A stretch of DNA of 64,000 nucleotides from assembly GCA_032615215.1 (NCBI GenBank), contig CP128433.1:2377501-2441500 (forward strand), in the 5' to 3' direction. Shown piece after piece: positions 8,477 through 17,919 of this stretch (the first letter of the stretch is position 1; each line of letters starts with the position of its first letter). The notes under the pieces were generated by a model. It saw nothing but the letters and a program-made list of their open reading frames with translations. It had not been told where the DNA came from and did no database searches. The DNA is from Microbulbifer sp. MKSA007. GTDB lineage: Bacteria > Pseudomonadota > Gammaproteobacteria > Pseudomonadales > Cellvibrionaceae. A program made the translations under genes and the position numbers.

Positions 8477-8896
8477 CTATTCAACTAAACCTAATTGCTC
8501 CAGGAAAGTGTATTTATCCCAGTCCACCCAGCTTTCCACCATTTTTCCATCTTTATATCTATCGGTATGTACGCCAGTCCAACTGCTGGTTTTTCCTGTT
8601 GCGTCATACTGTAGGAATTTACCCGTATGGGTGGCGGTAATCCTCCAGCGGGTGCAGACATAATCACCCTCGGCAACTTGTACCAGAATTTCTAATTTTG
8701 TGTTGGAGAATCCCTGGTGAAATTCAGCGACTAGATCCAGGCAGTCTTTTATCGATAAAACCGACGTGGAACCGCCAGCATAGGGCATTTGGTGATTTTT
8801 ATAATCCGGTGATAAATAATCTGTCGCTTTGTCGGGGAAGTTGTCCCCCCACAATTCCAGTATCGCTTTTGATGTCTCTTTGTGATTGTTCGCCAT
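8477..8896 (-). CDS. SnoaL-like polyketide cyclase/ester cyclase family protein
   Basis: 139 residues from ATG 8896 (MANNHKETSKAIL), with a weak GGGA upstream; an ATG at 8941 would add an unlikely tail. It has the NTF2-like cone pattern of SnoaL proteins: YLSPDYKNHQMPYAG, FHQGFSNTKLEIL, VAEGDYVCTRWRITATHTG and WTGVHTDRYKDGKMVESWV. Family members range from aldol cyclases to binding proteins and many have unknown roles; no polyketide genes are nearby. The catalytic Asp/His typical of SnoaL cannot be placed with certainty. Confidence 0.8.
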   Translation of the reverse strand: MANNHKETSKAILELWGDNFPDKATDYLSPDYKNHQMPYAGGSTSVLSIKDCLDLVAEFHQGFSNTKLEILVQVAEGDYVCTRWRITATHTGKFLQYDATGKTSSWTGVHTDRYKDGKMVESWVDWDKYTFLEQLGLVE

Positions 8897-9156
8897 TTTT
8901 GTCCCACTGTCAGTTAGGTCGGAATTTGGTAGCCCAAGCATAGTTCAGTGAATTTAAGGGGGAGCGAATCGAAGTGGGATTAGATTCAATATTGATAGTC
9001 GATTGATATGAGTTGGCGCAGATTACAAGGTAAATATATTGAGTAACTACTTTAAGCTTTACAGGGTGTTGTGCGTTCTGCGAACTTTAATAGAGTATTC
9101 AACTGCTGGGTTTTAGTGGCACCAGGCTTTTTAAGGTCTGGTTCGGCCAGTTCTTT

Positions 9157-10536
9157 ATGGGTAAAACTATGACAAGTAGCGCAATCAAAGCCTTACTAAA
9201 GCGTCGTCGAATGCTACCCGTTTTGATACTTGGTGGAATTTTAATGGCTATGTCGCTGGTGGCCAGTCGACAGAAACCACAAAGATACGAAGGGCAAGTT
9301 CCGGAACTGCTGGTGGAAGCCATCGAAGTGAAGCGAATGCCTATTCGAGCTGAAACTGTTGCTTTTGGAGAGGTGATGCCGAGCCTTATCCTTGAGGCAA
9401 ACTCTGAAGTTGGTGGTCGTGTGGTTTCAGTGTCGGCTGATTTGGAACCTGGCGCAATAATATCTGCCGGGGCACCAATCCTAAATATTGACGAAACCAG
9501 CTATCAATTGGCCGTTGCTCAAGCGGAGAGTGACCTGGCTGTTTATCGCGCAAAATTACAAGAACTGGAGGTTGAAAAGGCTAATAGCCAGCGTTCGTTG
9601 GAAATAGCTCAGAGGACACTGGAATTAGGGGAACAGGAATTACAGCGAAAAGAGCAGTTGGCGGTTAAGGGGATTGTTTCTCGCTCAGCGGCTGATGCGG
9701 AGGAGCAACGGGTATTGAAGTTGCGACAAGAAGTTGAACTTCAAAAGGGTAATCTCTCCCTCTTTCCCACTCGTAGGCAGGTGATAAAGGCCCAGATAAG
9801 TCGTGCTGAAGCGCTGCTTGGTGAAAGTCGCTACCAGTTATCGCGAACCCGGATAAGCCTGCCCTATAACGTGCGGATCGGTGATGTCTATGTGGAGGCT
9901 GGCCAGTCTGTTGCCCATGGGACTCCGCTTTTTGTCGCTTATGGTATGGATCAGGTGGAGGTTTCAGCCGAACTGACGATGGCTCAAATAGTGCCTCTTT
10001 TTCGGAGTATTGAATCTCCCAGTGATCAAACTTTCTCGCCTGACGACTTCTCAGATGCCTTATTGGGATTGGAGGCCAGGGTTGGACTGGTAGGTGGTAT
10101 TGAACCGGTGGAATGGCGGGGCAGGGTAGTGAGAGTTGGAGGTACCATGGATACCACAAGCAGAACTCTCTCCGTAGTGGTTGCAGTGGATAACCCTTAT
10201 CGAAATATAGTAGCCGAGGGTCGGCCGCCCCTATTTCGTGGTATGTATGCCCGGATTAAGCTTATTGCACCTCCTTCGCCAGCTTTAGCTATCCCTCGCA
10301 GAGCCATGCATGAAGGGCGGGTCTACTTGGCTGAAAATAATCAATTGAAGATTCGCACCATAACGGTGGACTACTACCAGGGTGATCTAGCTGTTGTTCG
10401 CTCTGGCTTGGTGCCTGGAGATCAGGTGATAACTACTGATGTTATCCCAGCAATCAGTGGGACGGCAGTATCTGTCATCGATGTCAAAATGGGAGTTTCA
10501 GACCTGGCCGTGGCAGCAGAGGAAGTTGGCGAGTGA
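9157..10536 (+). CDS. RND efflux periplasmic adaptor subunit (system 1)
   Basis: 459 residues; ATG 9157 or 9169. An N-terminal membrane anchor (MLPVLILGGILMAMSLVAS) is followed by a biotinyl-lipoyl half (EVGGRVVSVSADLEPGAIIS), a long alpha-hairpin (about residues 125-225, rich in E, L, Q), the second lipoyl half (RTRISLPYNVRIGDVYVEAG with GQSV), a beta-barrel and a membrane-proximal domain. This is the AcrA/MexA/HlyD adaptor layout. It links an inner-membrane RND pump to an outer-membrane channel. The stop overlaps the permease start (GTGA), so the two are translationally coupled. No outer-membrane factor gene lies in the window. Confidence 0.93.
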   Translation: MGKTMTSSAIKALLKRRRMLPVLILGGILMAMSLVASRQKPQRYEGQVPELLVEAIEVKRMPIRAETVAFGEVMPSLILEANSEVGGRVVSVSADLEPGAIISAGAPILNIDETSYQLAVAQAESDLAVYRAKLQELEVEKANSQRSLEIAQRTLELGEQELQRKEQLAVKGIVSRSAADAEEQRVLKLRQEVELQKGNLSLFPTRRQVIKAQISRAEALLGESRYQLSRTRISLPYNVRIGDVYVEAGQSVAHGTPLFVAYGMDQVEVSAELTMAQIVPLFRSIESPSDQTFSPDDFSDALLGLEARVGLVGGIEPVEWRGRVVRVGGTMDTTSRTLSVVVAVDNPYRNIVAEGRPPLFRGMYARIKLIAPPSPALAIPRRAMHEGRVYLAENNQLKIRTITVDYYQGDLAVVRSGLVPGDQVITTDVIPAISGTAVSVIDVKMGVSDLAVAAEEVGE

Positions 10537-13500
10537 TTCGCTTTTTTGCGATCCACCCAACTGCTGCCAATTTGCTTATGGTGGGTTTAATGCTGGCTGG
10601 CTTTTTCGTATTGCCGACGATGAAGCGAGAGACTATGCCGGAAATCGACAAGTTCGAAGTACAAGTCTCAGTATTTTATCCTGGTGCAGCTACCGCTGAG
10701 GTCGAAGACAGTATCTGCCTCCCCCTCGAAGAGGCAACGGATGGCATCCCATTTATTGATGAGCGCCGCTGTGAAGCTGCAGACAATCTTGGCGTGATGA
10801 AACTGAAAATGCAGGAAGCAGGTGATATGGGGCAGTTTCTTGCCGACATTGAATCTGCAGTAGATGCGATAGACTCCCTTCCTGCTGAGAGCGAAAGGCC
10901 AGTCATAGAAGAGCTGGGACGTACCCAGCCGGTGGTGAGTGTTGCCCTAAGCGCAGATTTGCCTTTGATCCAGCTCAACCAATTGGCCGAGCACTATCGC
11001 CGAGAGTTACTTCGTCATCCGTTGGTGCCCATTGTCAAAATTTCCGGTTTTTCAGACCATCAATTGCAAGTGGAAATTTCAGATTACAATTTGCGACAGT
11101 ATGGACTGAGTGTTGCCGATCTTGCCGCAATTATCGATAAGCAGGCAATTGATATGCCCGCCGGTAAGGTAACTGCACCTGATCGGGAGTATCAGGTTCG
11201 TTTTACCGAAAAGCGGCGCACCGCAGCAGAGCTTGAAGAACTTATTGTTGTCAAAGGAATGGCTGGCGCAGAGGTGCGATTGGGCGATATTGCCACTATC
11301 TACGACAGTTTTGAAAAGGAGGAGGACAAAATCACTTTTGATGGGCAGCGAGCCGCATTGCTTGTTGTTCAGAAAAACAGTGTGGATGACAGTTTGAGGG
11401 TGTTGGAAGCGGTTCGCGAATTTGTACAAGCGGAAAATGCCCGTTTGCCGGAAGAAATGCGGTTGATTCTTACTCAGGATAGCGCCTCAATTGTTGCTGA
11501 TCGTTTAAGGATGATTATTACCAACGCCTGGCAAGGGCTTATTCTTGTTGCGCTGACCCTTTATTTGTTTTTTAGCGGGCGATATGTGTTTTGGGTGGTT
11601 ATGGGCCTGCCCGTTTCATTTCTCGGCGCCTTTGCTGTGATTACTGCTTTGGGTATATCCATCAATATGATCAGCTTGGTGGGGCTGCTGATTGCAATTG
11701 GCATCTTGATGGATGATGCCATTGTGCTTTCGGAAAGTATCGCCACCGAATACCGAGATGGCCGTACACCTCTTCAGGCGGTGGTTATCGGAACCAAGCG
11801 TGTTGCAAGGGGGGTTATCTCCTCATTTGTCACTACCGTGATCGTTTTTTCTGGATTAGCTTTTATCAAAGGGGACATGGGGCAGGTCCTCAAAGTTTTG
11901 CCAGTTGTTTTGATCTCTGTACTAGTGGTTAGCCTGATTGAAGCCTTTCTTATTCTCCCCGCCCATTTGCGTCATGCCCTTTCGTACAAGGAAAACCCAT
12001 CAGCCTGGAAAGTCGCTTTTGCTGAGCGATTTGAGTTGTGGAGAGAGTATGTCGGGCGTGTCGCTGATAAAGCGGTGGAATACAGATATGCTTTTGTCGG
12101 CGGCGTAGTGGGACTATTTTTTGTTACGGTGAGTCTTCTTCCTGCGGGGTTAGTTAAATTCCAAGGGTTTCCTACATTGGAGGGAGATTTACTACAGGCC
12201 CGAATTCTAATGCCCCAAGGAACCTCCCTCGTAGAAATGGAAAATCTGGTGGCGTATCAGAAGAAGGCCCTGTATTTAGCTGCTGGAAACCTCTCAGGGA
12301 AAGAGGTAGCGCCACTTATCGAGCACATTAGTGTTACTTACGGTGTGAATGGCGATGCTTTTGAGAGTGGAGCTCATGTAGCCACAATAAATGTCGACCT
12401 ACTGGCTGCAGAGGTTCGCCATACAAGTATCAGTGAGTTACGTCAGGCCTGGAGTAAGGCTGCTGGCGATATACCTGGTGCGATCGCGATTTTGTATAAG
12501 GAGCCATCGCCTGGTCCAGCTGGACGAGCTATTTACCTTCGCTTGGCCGGGCTGGATATTGATCAGCTAAAAGGAATATCTATACGTCTACAAAACTGGC
12601 TGCGCAGTTACGAAGGAGTGGTGAATGTACTGGATGACCTGCGTCCTGGTAAGCCACAGCTGACGGTCCGAATGCGGGAGGGGGTTTATGCTTCTGGTAT
12701 TGATGCCAGTGTTGTGGCCACTCAACTGAGAGCTGCCTATCAGGGCACAGAGATTGATGAAGTGCAGTATCAGGGAGAGACTTACGAAATTCGTGTTCGA
12801 ATGGATGAGCCATCTCGCAGTGCGCTGTCACGATTTGACGAGCTTGTCATTATCCACCCTGAAACAAGGCAGCGTGTACCCTTGATGGCAATTGCCGATA
12901 TTGAAATGCACCGGGACTATGCGCGTATCCAGAGAATAAATGGTGAGCGTGTTGTTACGGTCTTTGCAGATGTTTTTACAGAGAGGGCCAATGCCAGTGA
13001 AATTCTGCTGGATACCCAACAGAACTTTTTTGCACCATTGGAGCAGGAATTTCCGGGCCTAAGGGTAACCATGAAAGGAGAGATTGAGAATAGTCTCATT
13101 ACAGGTCTATCGATGGGTAAGGCCTTGTTGATCGGGGCAATAGGAATCTATTTACTACTCTCGCTTCAATTTCGTAGTTATACCGAACCTGTAATTGTGA
13201 TGATGGCGATTCCCCTGGCTTTAATAGGTGTAGTCTGGGGACATATTATTATGGGGCAGAATATGACGATGCCCAGCATGATGGGATTTGTCTCTCTCAC
13301 TGGAATTGTGGTGAATGATTCAATCCTGTTAGTAGAGTTTGTGAAGCTTCGTGTCCGAAAGGGAATGGACGTTCACTCGGCGGCGAGTCAAGCCAGTCGC
13401 GACCGGTTCAGGGCTATTTTCCTTACCTCACTGACAACAGTGGCCGGATTGTTGCCACTGATGTTCGAAACCAGCCTTCAAGCCCAGATACTGATTCCAC

Positions 13501-13658
13501 TGGTGACCAGTATTGTATTTGGGATAAGTAGTTCAACCGTTTTGATTCTGTTAGTCCTGCCAGCCCTTTATGGCATTCTTAAGGACTTTGGCTTAACTGA
13601 GCGAATTCAGGAGCCGCTAGATCGATTACCTGAAGATATCGCCGCTTCTACGACTTAA
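10533..13658 (+). CDS. RND efflux permease, HAE1/AcrB-like (system 1)
   Basis: 1041 residues from GTG 10533, which overlaps the adaptor stop. Full-length RND topology: TM1 near residues 10-30, a large periplasmic loop with YPGAATAEVEDSICLPLEEA, TM2-TM7 (330-530), a second loop, and TM8-TM12 (860-1025). The TM4 proton-relay pair is Asp394-Asp395 in GILMDDAIVL, and TM10 onward has GFVSLTGIVVNDSILLVEF. This inner-membrane proton antiporter takes hydrophobic compounds from the periplasm and membrane. The first loop begins with a Cys-containing IDERRCEAADN segment where related pumps often have G(I/V)KxxxS. Substrate cannot be inferred. Confidence 0.95.
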   Translation: MIRFFAIHPTAANLLMVGLMLAGFFVLPTMKRETMPEIDKFEVQVSVFYPGAATAEVEDSICLPLEEATDGIPFIDERRCEAADNLGVMKLKMQEAGDMGQFLADIESAVDAIDSLPAESERPVIEELGRTQPVVSVALSADLPLIQLNQLAEHYRRELLRHPLVPIVKISGFSDHQLQVEISDYNLRQYGLSVADLAAIIDKQAIDMPAGKVTAPDREYQVRFTEKRRTAAELEELIVVKGMAGAEVRLGDIATIYDSFEKEEDKITFDGQRAALLVVQKNSVDDSLRVLEAVREFVQAENARLPEEMRLILTQDSASIVADRLRMIITNAWQGLILVALTLYLFFSGRYVFWVVMGLPVSFLGAFAVITALGISINMISLVGLLIAIGILMDDAIVLSESIATEYRDGRTPLQAVVIGTKRVARGVISSFVTTVIVFSGLAFIKGDMGQVLKVLPVVLISVLVVSLIEAFLILPAHLRHALSYKENPSAWKVAFAERFELWREYVGRVADKAVEYRYAFVGGVVGLFFVTVSLLPAGLVKFQGFPTLEGDLLQARILMPQGTSLVEMENLVAYQKKALYLAAGNLSGKEVAPLIEHISVTYGVNGDAFESGAHVATINVDLLAAEVRHTSISELRQAWSKAAGDIPGAIAILYKEPSPGPAGRAIYLRLAGLDIDQLKGISIRLQNWLRSYEGVVNVLDDLRPGKPQLTVRMREGVYASGIDASVVATQLRAAYQGTEIDEVQYQGETYEIRVRMDEPSRSALSRFDELVIIHPETRQRVPLMAIADIEMHRDYARIQRINGERVVTVFADVFTERANASEILLDTQQNFFAPLEQEFPGLRVTMKGEIENSLITGLSMGKALLIGAIGIYLLLSLQFRSYTEPVIVMMAIPLALIGVVWGHIIMGQNMTMPSMMGFVSLTGIVVNDSILLVEFVKLRVRKGMDVHSAASQASRDRFRAIFLTSLTTVAGLLPLMFETSLQAQILIPLVTSIVFGISSSTVLILLVLPALYGILKDFGLTERIQEPLDRLPEDIAASTT

Positions 13659-13949
13659 ATAATCTTGATTGTTGAAGTGAAAAAGCAGCTGGAATGATTG
13701 GTAGAAGAAGGAAGATAAAGAGAAAGCAGTGGTAATACTTTGAGCTCCGGGAAGAATTATTCATCAATTCTTAATTAGCGCACATGTACGAGTATCCAAT
13801 ATAGGGTTTCGGAGTTGGTTTAAGTAGTCCAATGTTCCATGTACGTCACGGAAGAAGTAGCGAATAGTCCTTGTTGTCCCCTTTACTTCAATTGATAATC
13901 AGGAAGATAAATTTGAACTTGCCTTCTTTTGTACAGATTCACTCTCAAA

Positions 13950-14531
13950 ATGATTAGAAAATACAATAAAAATGACTATCCAAGTGTGCTGGATATATAT
14001 GCCCGTTCAAAACTTGATGAGCTACGGTTTGAAAGCCGGAGTTTCAATCTACTGCCACTGGATAAAGATCAAAAACGTTTGGCCCAGCTGATGGAGTCGG
14101 ATATTTATGTGTACGAAAAAGGTGATGTTCTTGGCTATGGTGCGCGATATAAGAATGAGATTCGTGCACTGTTTGTGCATCCTTCGTTTAGAGGTCAGGG
14201 GGTAGGGCGGGAGTTGCTGGAGTACCTGTTAGGGGAAATCAGTGGCGCTGTACACCTGCAGGTTGCCAAGACCAACGACCCGGTGAAAAACCTGTATCGC
14301 AAATATGGTTTTGTGGTGACCAGGGAGCTGCAAACTACCTACAGTGGGGTCCCTGTACTTGCCAATGAGATGGTTCGCCCCCCAGCGCCAACTAAATACA
14401 CAAACACCTATGCTACAGGAGTGTCAGCAGGCGTTGTTCTGAAAACATTCCTCCAGAAATCTCCAAAAGGCATCCAGCTTGGCGGAGGCGGCTCTTCTCT
14501 GCTGATACACCGCAAAAAGTGGCCTGCTTGA
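13950..14531 (+). CDS. GNAT-family N-acetyltransferase, 3' end probably frameshifted
   Basis: Starts MIRKYNKNDYPSV at ATG 13950. The acetyl-CoA motif is IRALFVHPSFRGQGVGRELL (Q-G-x-G), followed by HLQVAKTNDPVKNLYRKYGF, the usual GNAT beta5-alpha4 segment. The core ends near 14375. The annotated frame then continues 45 more codons and overlaps the LysR gene on the other strand by 108 bp with a low-complexity tail. A C6 run at 14378-14383 explains this: one added C gives TAA at 14393-14395 and a normal end without overlap. The true protein is therefore probably about 148 residues. Substrate unknown. Confidence 0.8.
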   Translation: MIRKYNKNDYPSVLDIYARSKLDELRFESRSFNLLPLDKDQKRLAQLMESDIYVYEKGDVLGYGARYKNEIRALFVHPSFRGQGVGRELLEYLLGEISGAVHLQVAKTNDPVKNLYRKYGFVVTRELQTTYSGVPVLANEMVRPPAPTKYTNTYATGVSAGVVLKTFLQKSPKGIQLGGGGSSLLIHRKKWPA

Positions 14532-15332
14532 TTGCTGCCAATCCGGCAGAACCTGAACCAAGTTACCCGCCGTCATATCCCGCTCTACCAAATAATCGTA
14601 AAGGCAAGCTATACCGGCGCCAGACAGGGCTGCTTGGTAGAGGGAATAGTAGTTATTACTTGAAAAGTAGGGCTTGGGGGCAATCGTGATCGATTCCTGC
14701 CCCTTTTGAAAAGTCCAGGAAAGTGGATCGCGGCTGTACTTGTAACACAGTAGTTGGAATTTATTGAGTTGGTCCGGGGAGGAAAAAGACTTAATCCTTG
14801 CCAGGTATTCGGGAGATGCTACCAGGAGCCGATCGTGCCGGCCGATTTGATGAGAGTAGAGTGTTGACTGGGGCTGCGCAGGTTGGGAGCGCAATGCCAG
14901 GTCAAACCCTTCACCGGTAAGATCCCGAAGCTGATCATCCAGAATCAGATCCAAACGGATATCTGGGTGCTCAGTTGTAAACTTCGGGAGCCTAGGTGCC
15001 AGCCAGAACTGCCCCAGAGCCGTTGGGGCGGTAATCCGCAGCAGTCCAGAGGGCTGCCCCTTGGAGCTGGTTAGGCGCTCTTCCACTTCCCTTAGATCAT
15101 TAAGGACGCGCTCTGTGGTTTCCAGGTAGTCCCGCCCCGCATCCGTAAGGCTTTGGGATCGGGTAGTACGGTGAATTAGCCGAGTACCCAGTCGCTGCTC
15201 TAGCTGTTGGATGGCCTTGCTCACAGCGGACACCGTGGACCCCAATTCCCGAGCAGCACGGGTAAATGACCCCAATCGCGCCACCGTAGTGAACACCTGA
15301 ATTAAGTGGAACCGGTCCAGAGGAACCTCCAA
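14424..15332 (-). CDS. LysR-family transcriptional regulator
   Basis: 302 residues, typical LTTR length. The winged helix-turn-helix fills residues 5-65 (FTTVARLGSFTRAARELG, then SAVSKAIQQLEQRLGTRL). The C-terminal effector domain follows from LLRITAPTALGQFWLAP with DLALRSQPAQP. This is the CrgA/DsdC-like group that often controls a divergent neighbour, here the NHL-repeat gene starting 105 bp away. The C-terminus looks complete (AFWRFLEECFQ), so the overlap with the GNAT tail is best explained by an error in the GNAT frame. Confidence 0.93.
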   Translation of the reverse strand: MEVPLDRFHLIQVFTTVARLGSFTRAARELGSTVSAVSKAIQQLEQRLGTRLIHRTTRSQSLTDAGRDYLETTERVLNDLREVEERLTSSKGQPSGLLRITAPTALGQFWLAPRLPKFTTEHPDIRLDLILDDQLRDLTGEGFDLALRSQPAQPQSTLYSHQIGRHDRLLVASPEYLARIKSFSSPDQLNKFQLLCYKYSRDPLSWTFQKGQESITIAPKPYFSSNNYYSLYQAALSGAGIACLYDYLVERDMTAGNLVQVLPDWQQSSRPLFAVYQQRRAASAKLDAFWRFLEECFQNNAC

Positions 15333-15437
15333 TACTTTCCTGGCAGGAAAAAGTGAATATCAAATTTATGCTATTAACGCATTTATAGGAAAAAGTCACA
15401 ATATCTTGGCAGATTGACAAGTTAAGAAGGGTTTCTG

Positions 15438-16378
15438 ATGAGAGTGATTGTATTGCTATGCCTGATTTTGGTTCCCAGCGCCTTTACGCTGGCCGAGGCA
15501 CCGCCAAACAGCCAGCCATTTCACGTCAAGGGGGGTGATTTTAAGTTGCCAGTGGGTTGGCACTTTGGGGAGGTTGCGGGGGTGGTCCGCAGGGAGAATG
15601 GCCACTTTGTTGTGTTTCACCGAGGGTCTCATTCGCTGTTGGAGTTCGATGGGCAGCGGCGTTTTGTTCGCGAAATTGGCGCGGGACTGTTTGAAAATCC
15701 GCATGGTCTTCGTATAGACCATAAGGGCAATATTTGGACTACCGATACTGCCACGCACCTGGTATTGAAATTTGCACCTGATGGCGAAGTAGCCATGGTA
15801 TTGGGGAAGCGAGGAGCAGCCAGTGAAGGCTGGTTTGATCGCGACTACAACTTGGTGCTGTTCGATCAGCCCCAAGATGTTGCAGTGGATAGAAATGGAT
15901 TTATTTATGTGGTGGATAAAGGCAACAGCCGCATCGTAAAGCTGGATAAGAATGGCCTTTTGGTAACCACCTGGGGTGGTCAGGGGAGGCCCCTGGAGAG
16001 TTTAATTTCCCTCACTCCATTGTGATTGATTCTGAGGGGCAGTTATATATTGCCGATCGTGAAAACCGCAGGCTACAGATCTTTGATTCACAGGGTAAAT
16101 ATTTAACTCAATGGCGTGGAATAGGTTACCCCTATGTCCTCTTTCTCAAAGGTGATGCTTTGTGGATGACAGATGCACGGGCCGAGGAAGTGCGACAGTA
16201 CGACCTGTCTGGTGATCTCAAGATGCGCTATCAAGGCCAGCCTGGGCGGGGACAGAAGCAATTTGGCTTTGTACATGGGATCTATGTGGATGACGACGGA
16301 CTTTGGGTGTCCCATATCTTGAACTGGAGCATTAATCGCTTACTGCCAGCGGATACACTACCCGCTCCGGTCATGTAG
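15438..16378 (+). pseudogene. Secreted NHL-repeat (six-bladed propeller) protein, frameshifted
   Basis: Two frames make one protein. The first (15438-16025) has a good ribosome site (AAGGG), a signal peptide MRVIVLLCLILVPSAFTLAEA and NHL repeats such as FENPHGLRIDHKGNIWTTDT and DQPQDVAVDRNGFIYVVDKG. The second (to 16378) continues with IVIDSEGQLYIADRENRRL. The link is a single missing base within 15983-15993 (ggggaggcccc): adding one restores GQGR.PGEFNFPHSIVID, the standard start of an NHL blade. Homologues of about 310 residues resemble the lyase part of peptidyl-alpha-hydroxyglycine alpha-amidating lyase-like proteins. A periplasmic location is expected. It may be intact if the deletion is a sequencing error. 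Confidence 0.82.
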
Positions 16379-16409
16379 CTTTTCTTTCAAAATTCACCTG
16401 GGAGTATTT

Positions 16410-16793
16410 ATGCCTCACTGTGTTATCCAGTGTCCTTCTAACCTACTTGAGTCGGTAGATGTTGATAGCTTACTGACTTCTATCCATGCCGCTGCAGATC
16501 AGTCTGCACTCTTTGAGCCGGGGGATATTAAAGTTCGTTTGTTACCTGTCGAGCACTATTTGGTTGGACCTGAACCAGCACCGTTTGTACACCTGGAGTG
16601 CAGTCTGCTTTCAGGTAGAAGTATTGAGCAGCGACAAAGCTTGGCTCATTTACTAGCCAAGGCCCTATGTGCAGCCGTGCCCGATGTGGAGATGGTTTCT
16701 GTAGAGGTCCGCGAGATCGTGCGGGCTACATATTGTAATCGCGCTGCATTGGGAATTGGTCCTTTGGTATCAATAGTCAATGTTCCCAGCTGA
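16410..16793 (+). CDS. 5-carboxymethyl-2-hydroxymuconate isomerase-like tautomerase
   Basis: 127 residues with GGGAG ahead of the ATG. It begins MPHCVIQCPSNLLES, the hallmark of the CHMI family, where the N-terminal proline is the catalytic base of the tautomerase superfamily. The region LECSLLSGRSIEQRQSLAHL also matches. CHMI acts in homoprotocatechuate degradation, but no other pathway genes are nearby, so a general tautomerase role is equally possible. It follows the NHL gene by 31 bp and is probably in its operon, controlled by the divergent LysR. Confidence 0.88.
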   Translation: MPHCVIQCPSNLLESVDVDSLLTSIHAAADQSALFEPGDIKVRLLPVEHYLVGPEPAPFVHLECSLLSGRSIEQRQSLAHLLAKALCAAVPDVEMVSVEVREIVRATYCNRAALGIGPLVSIVNVPS

Positions 16794-16855
16794 CGGGAGG
16801 GGGAACTGCGTAGCCTTTTCTGGTACTTTGGATGATAAGTGGTCAGCGCTTGTTG

Positions 16856-17021
16856 ATGGGGCGGATCATTAGTAGAAAGAAAGCGCCGGCGGTCATCTGT
16901 GCCTGTATCAAGCTTTGAAAGCGGCTTCCAAAGTTTCTTTTGAGATTGAGCCAGTATTTGGTGAGAAGCCCAGCTGTTTTGGAACGGGGGGAGTGCCTTT
17001 GGCAATAAAGCCCCTCTTTCC
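16856..17021 (-). pseudogene. Degenerate C-terminal remnant of a RAYT/REP-type transposase
   Basis: Reading the minus strand in two frames gives KRGFIAKGTPPVPKQLGFSP then KYWLNLKRNFGSRFQSLI. This lines up without gaps against KKRGAIPENIPPILNRLGISP and KHWLYLNRNFESRFKRLV of the transposase at 40144-41116. Nucleotide similarity is visible too (aaagcggctt, gagccagt.ttt, cccagc). It abuts the stop codon of the ABC membrane-domain gene and is truncated on the other side. It is a dead fragment of a relative of the other copy. Confidence 0.75.
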
Positions 17022-17900
17022 TTATGATCGAATCCGATTAGAAATCTCCTTCAAACGAATAACCTGCTGAACATAGAGTGGCAACGCAGATACCTTCCCA
17101 ATAAAGTCGAAAACGTACATTAATAAGGCAACTATTAACCCGTAGTTAACCAGGCCCCCATCGATTGCAGCTATGGGAGCGTAAACAAACAAAGCGACTA
17201 TGCCTGCCCACAATATAAAGTAAGTACCTGTTTCCAGGTCACTCAATTCAATATTCCACCGCATAAGGCGCTGGAAGTGTGCTTTTGCATGCTCAACATT
17301 TGGCTGTTTAATCGCATCAACCTGATATTCCAGCTCATTATTATAAGATTCATTCAGCTGATAATTGGTATTTCCGATTACGCAATAGATCAGGATAATC
17401 ATAGCAAGAAGAGCCAGGCAAGCTAGAAAGACATTAAGATTGATAGCGCTGATGATAATGAGCAAACCCACCGTACCAATAGAAACGGTAATGACTTCTG
17501 GTAGACTATTTTCAAAGAATTCGACAATTTCAGTTAATAAACTGGAGCGCGCAGTAATAGTCGATACCGACTGCCTCTTTGCTTTTTCACGGGCTACCAT
17601 TTCCGACGTAACTACCTGGTAAATATGTGCGTAGATTCTTGTATCGTAAAATCTTCGAGCACTTCCTATAAGGACAGAGATAGTACCCAAGATTGCCAAT
17701 AGATAAATGCCATCATAGGACTGTTCTAACAGACTATTGATAGCCCAGCCGATGACAAGTGGAAAGAGTAGTTCGAGGAGTGTTTCAATAATGACCAGCG
17801 CTAGGGTCAAGGATACTCGCCACTTAAATCGGGTAAAAATCGAAAGTAAAGAATGTTTGTGCTTATCTTTCGTAAAATCAGCAGTAACTGGCTGAGTCAT
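17022..17900 (-). CDS. Stand-alone ABC transporter six-TM domain protein
   Basis: 292 residues starting MTQPVTADFTKDKHK. Six hydrophobic segments (from about residues 30, 65, 135, 160, 240 and 265) and the end YVQQVIRLKEISNRIRS match the exporter transmembrane domain up to the point where the ATPase would begin. There are no Walker A or signature motifs, and none in the window nearby. A known family of single-domain proteins (ABC_membrane_3 type) looks like this, so it is probably not truncated, although a transposase scrap starts right after its stop. It must pair with a separate ATPase or work differently. It is 19 bp downstream of tetR, so probably the same operon. Confidence 0.8.
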   Translation of the reverse strand: MTQPVTADFTKDKHKHSLLSIFTRFKWRVSLTLALVIIETLLELLFPLVIGWAINSLLEQSYDGIYLLAILGTISVLIGSARRFYDTRIYAHIYQVVTSEMVAREKAKRQSVSTITARSSLLTEIVEFFENSLPEVITVSIGTVGLLIIISAINLNVFLACLALLAMIILIYCVIGNTNYQLNESYNNELEYQVDAIKQPNVEHAKAHFQRLMRWNIELSDLETGTYFILWAGIVALFVYAPIAAIDGGLVNYGLIVALLMYVFDFIGKVSALPLYVQQVIRLKEISNRIRS

Positions 17901-17919
17901 TTAACAACACTCTCAATGG

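Noticed and set aside
9665..10159. Long minus-strand frame (164 codons) inside the RND adaptor
   Set aside because: It is a frame shadow of the adaptor gene, with Pro/Gln/His-rich composition and no family.
14424..14531. True 108-bp overlap of convergent GNAT and LysR genes
   Set aside because: The GNAT tail is unlike its family and disappears if the C6 run gains one C.
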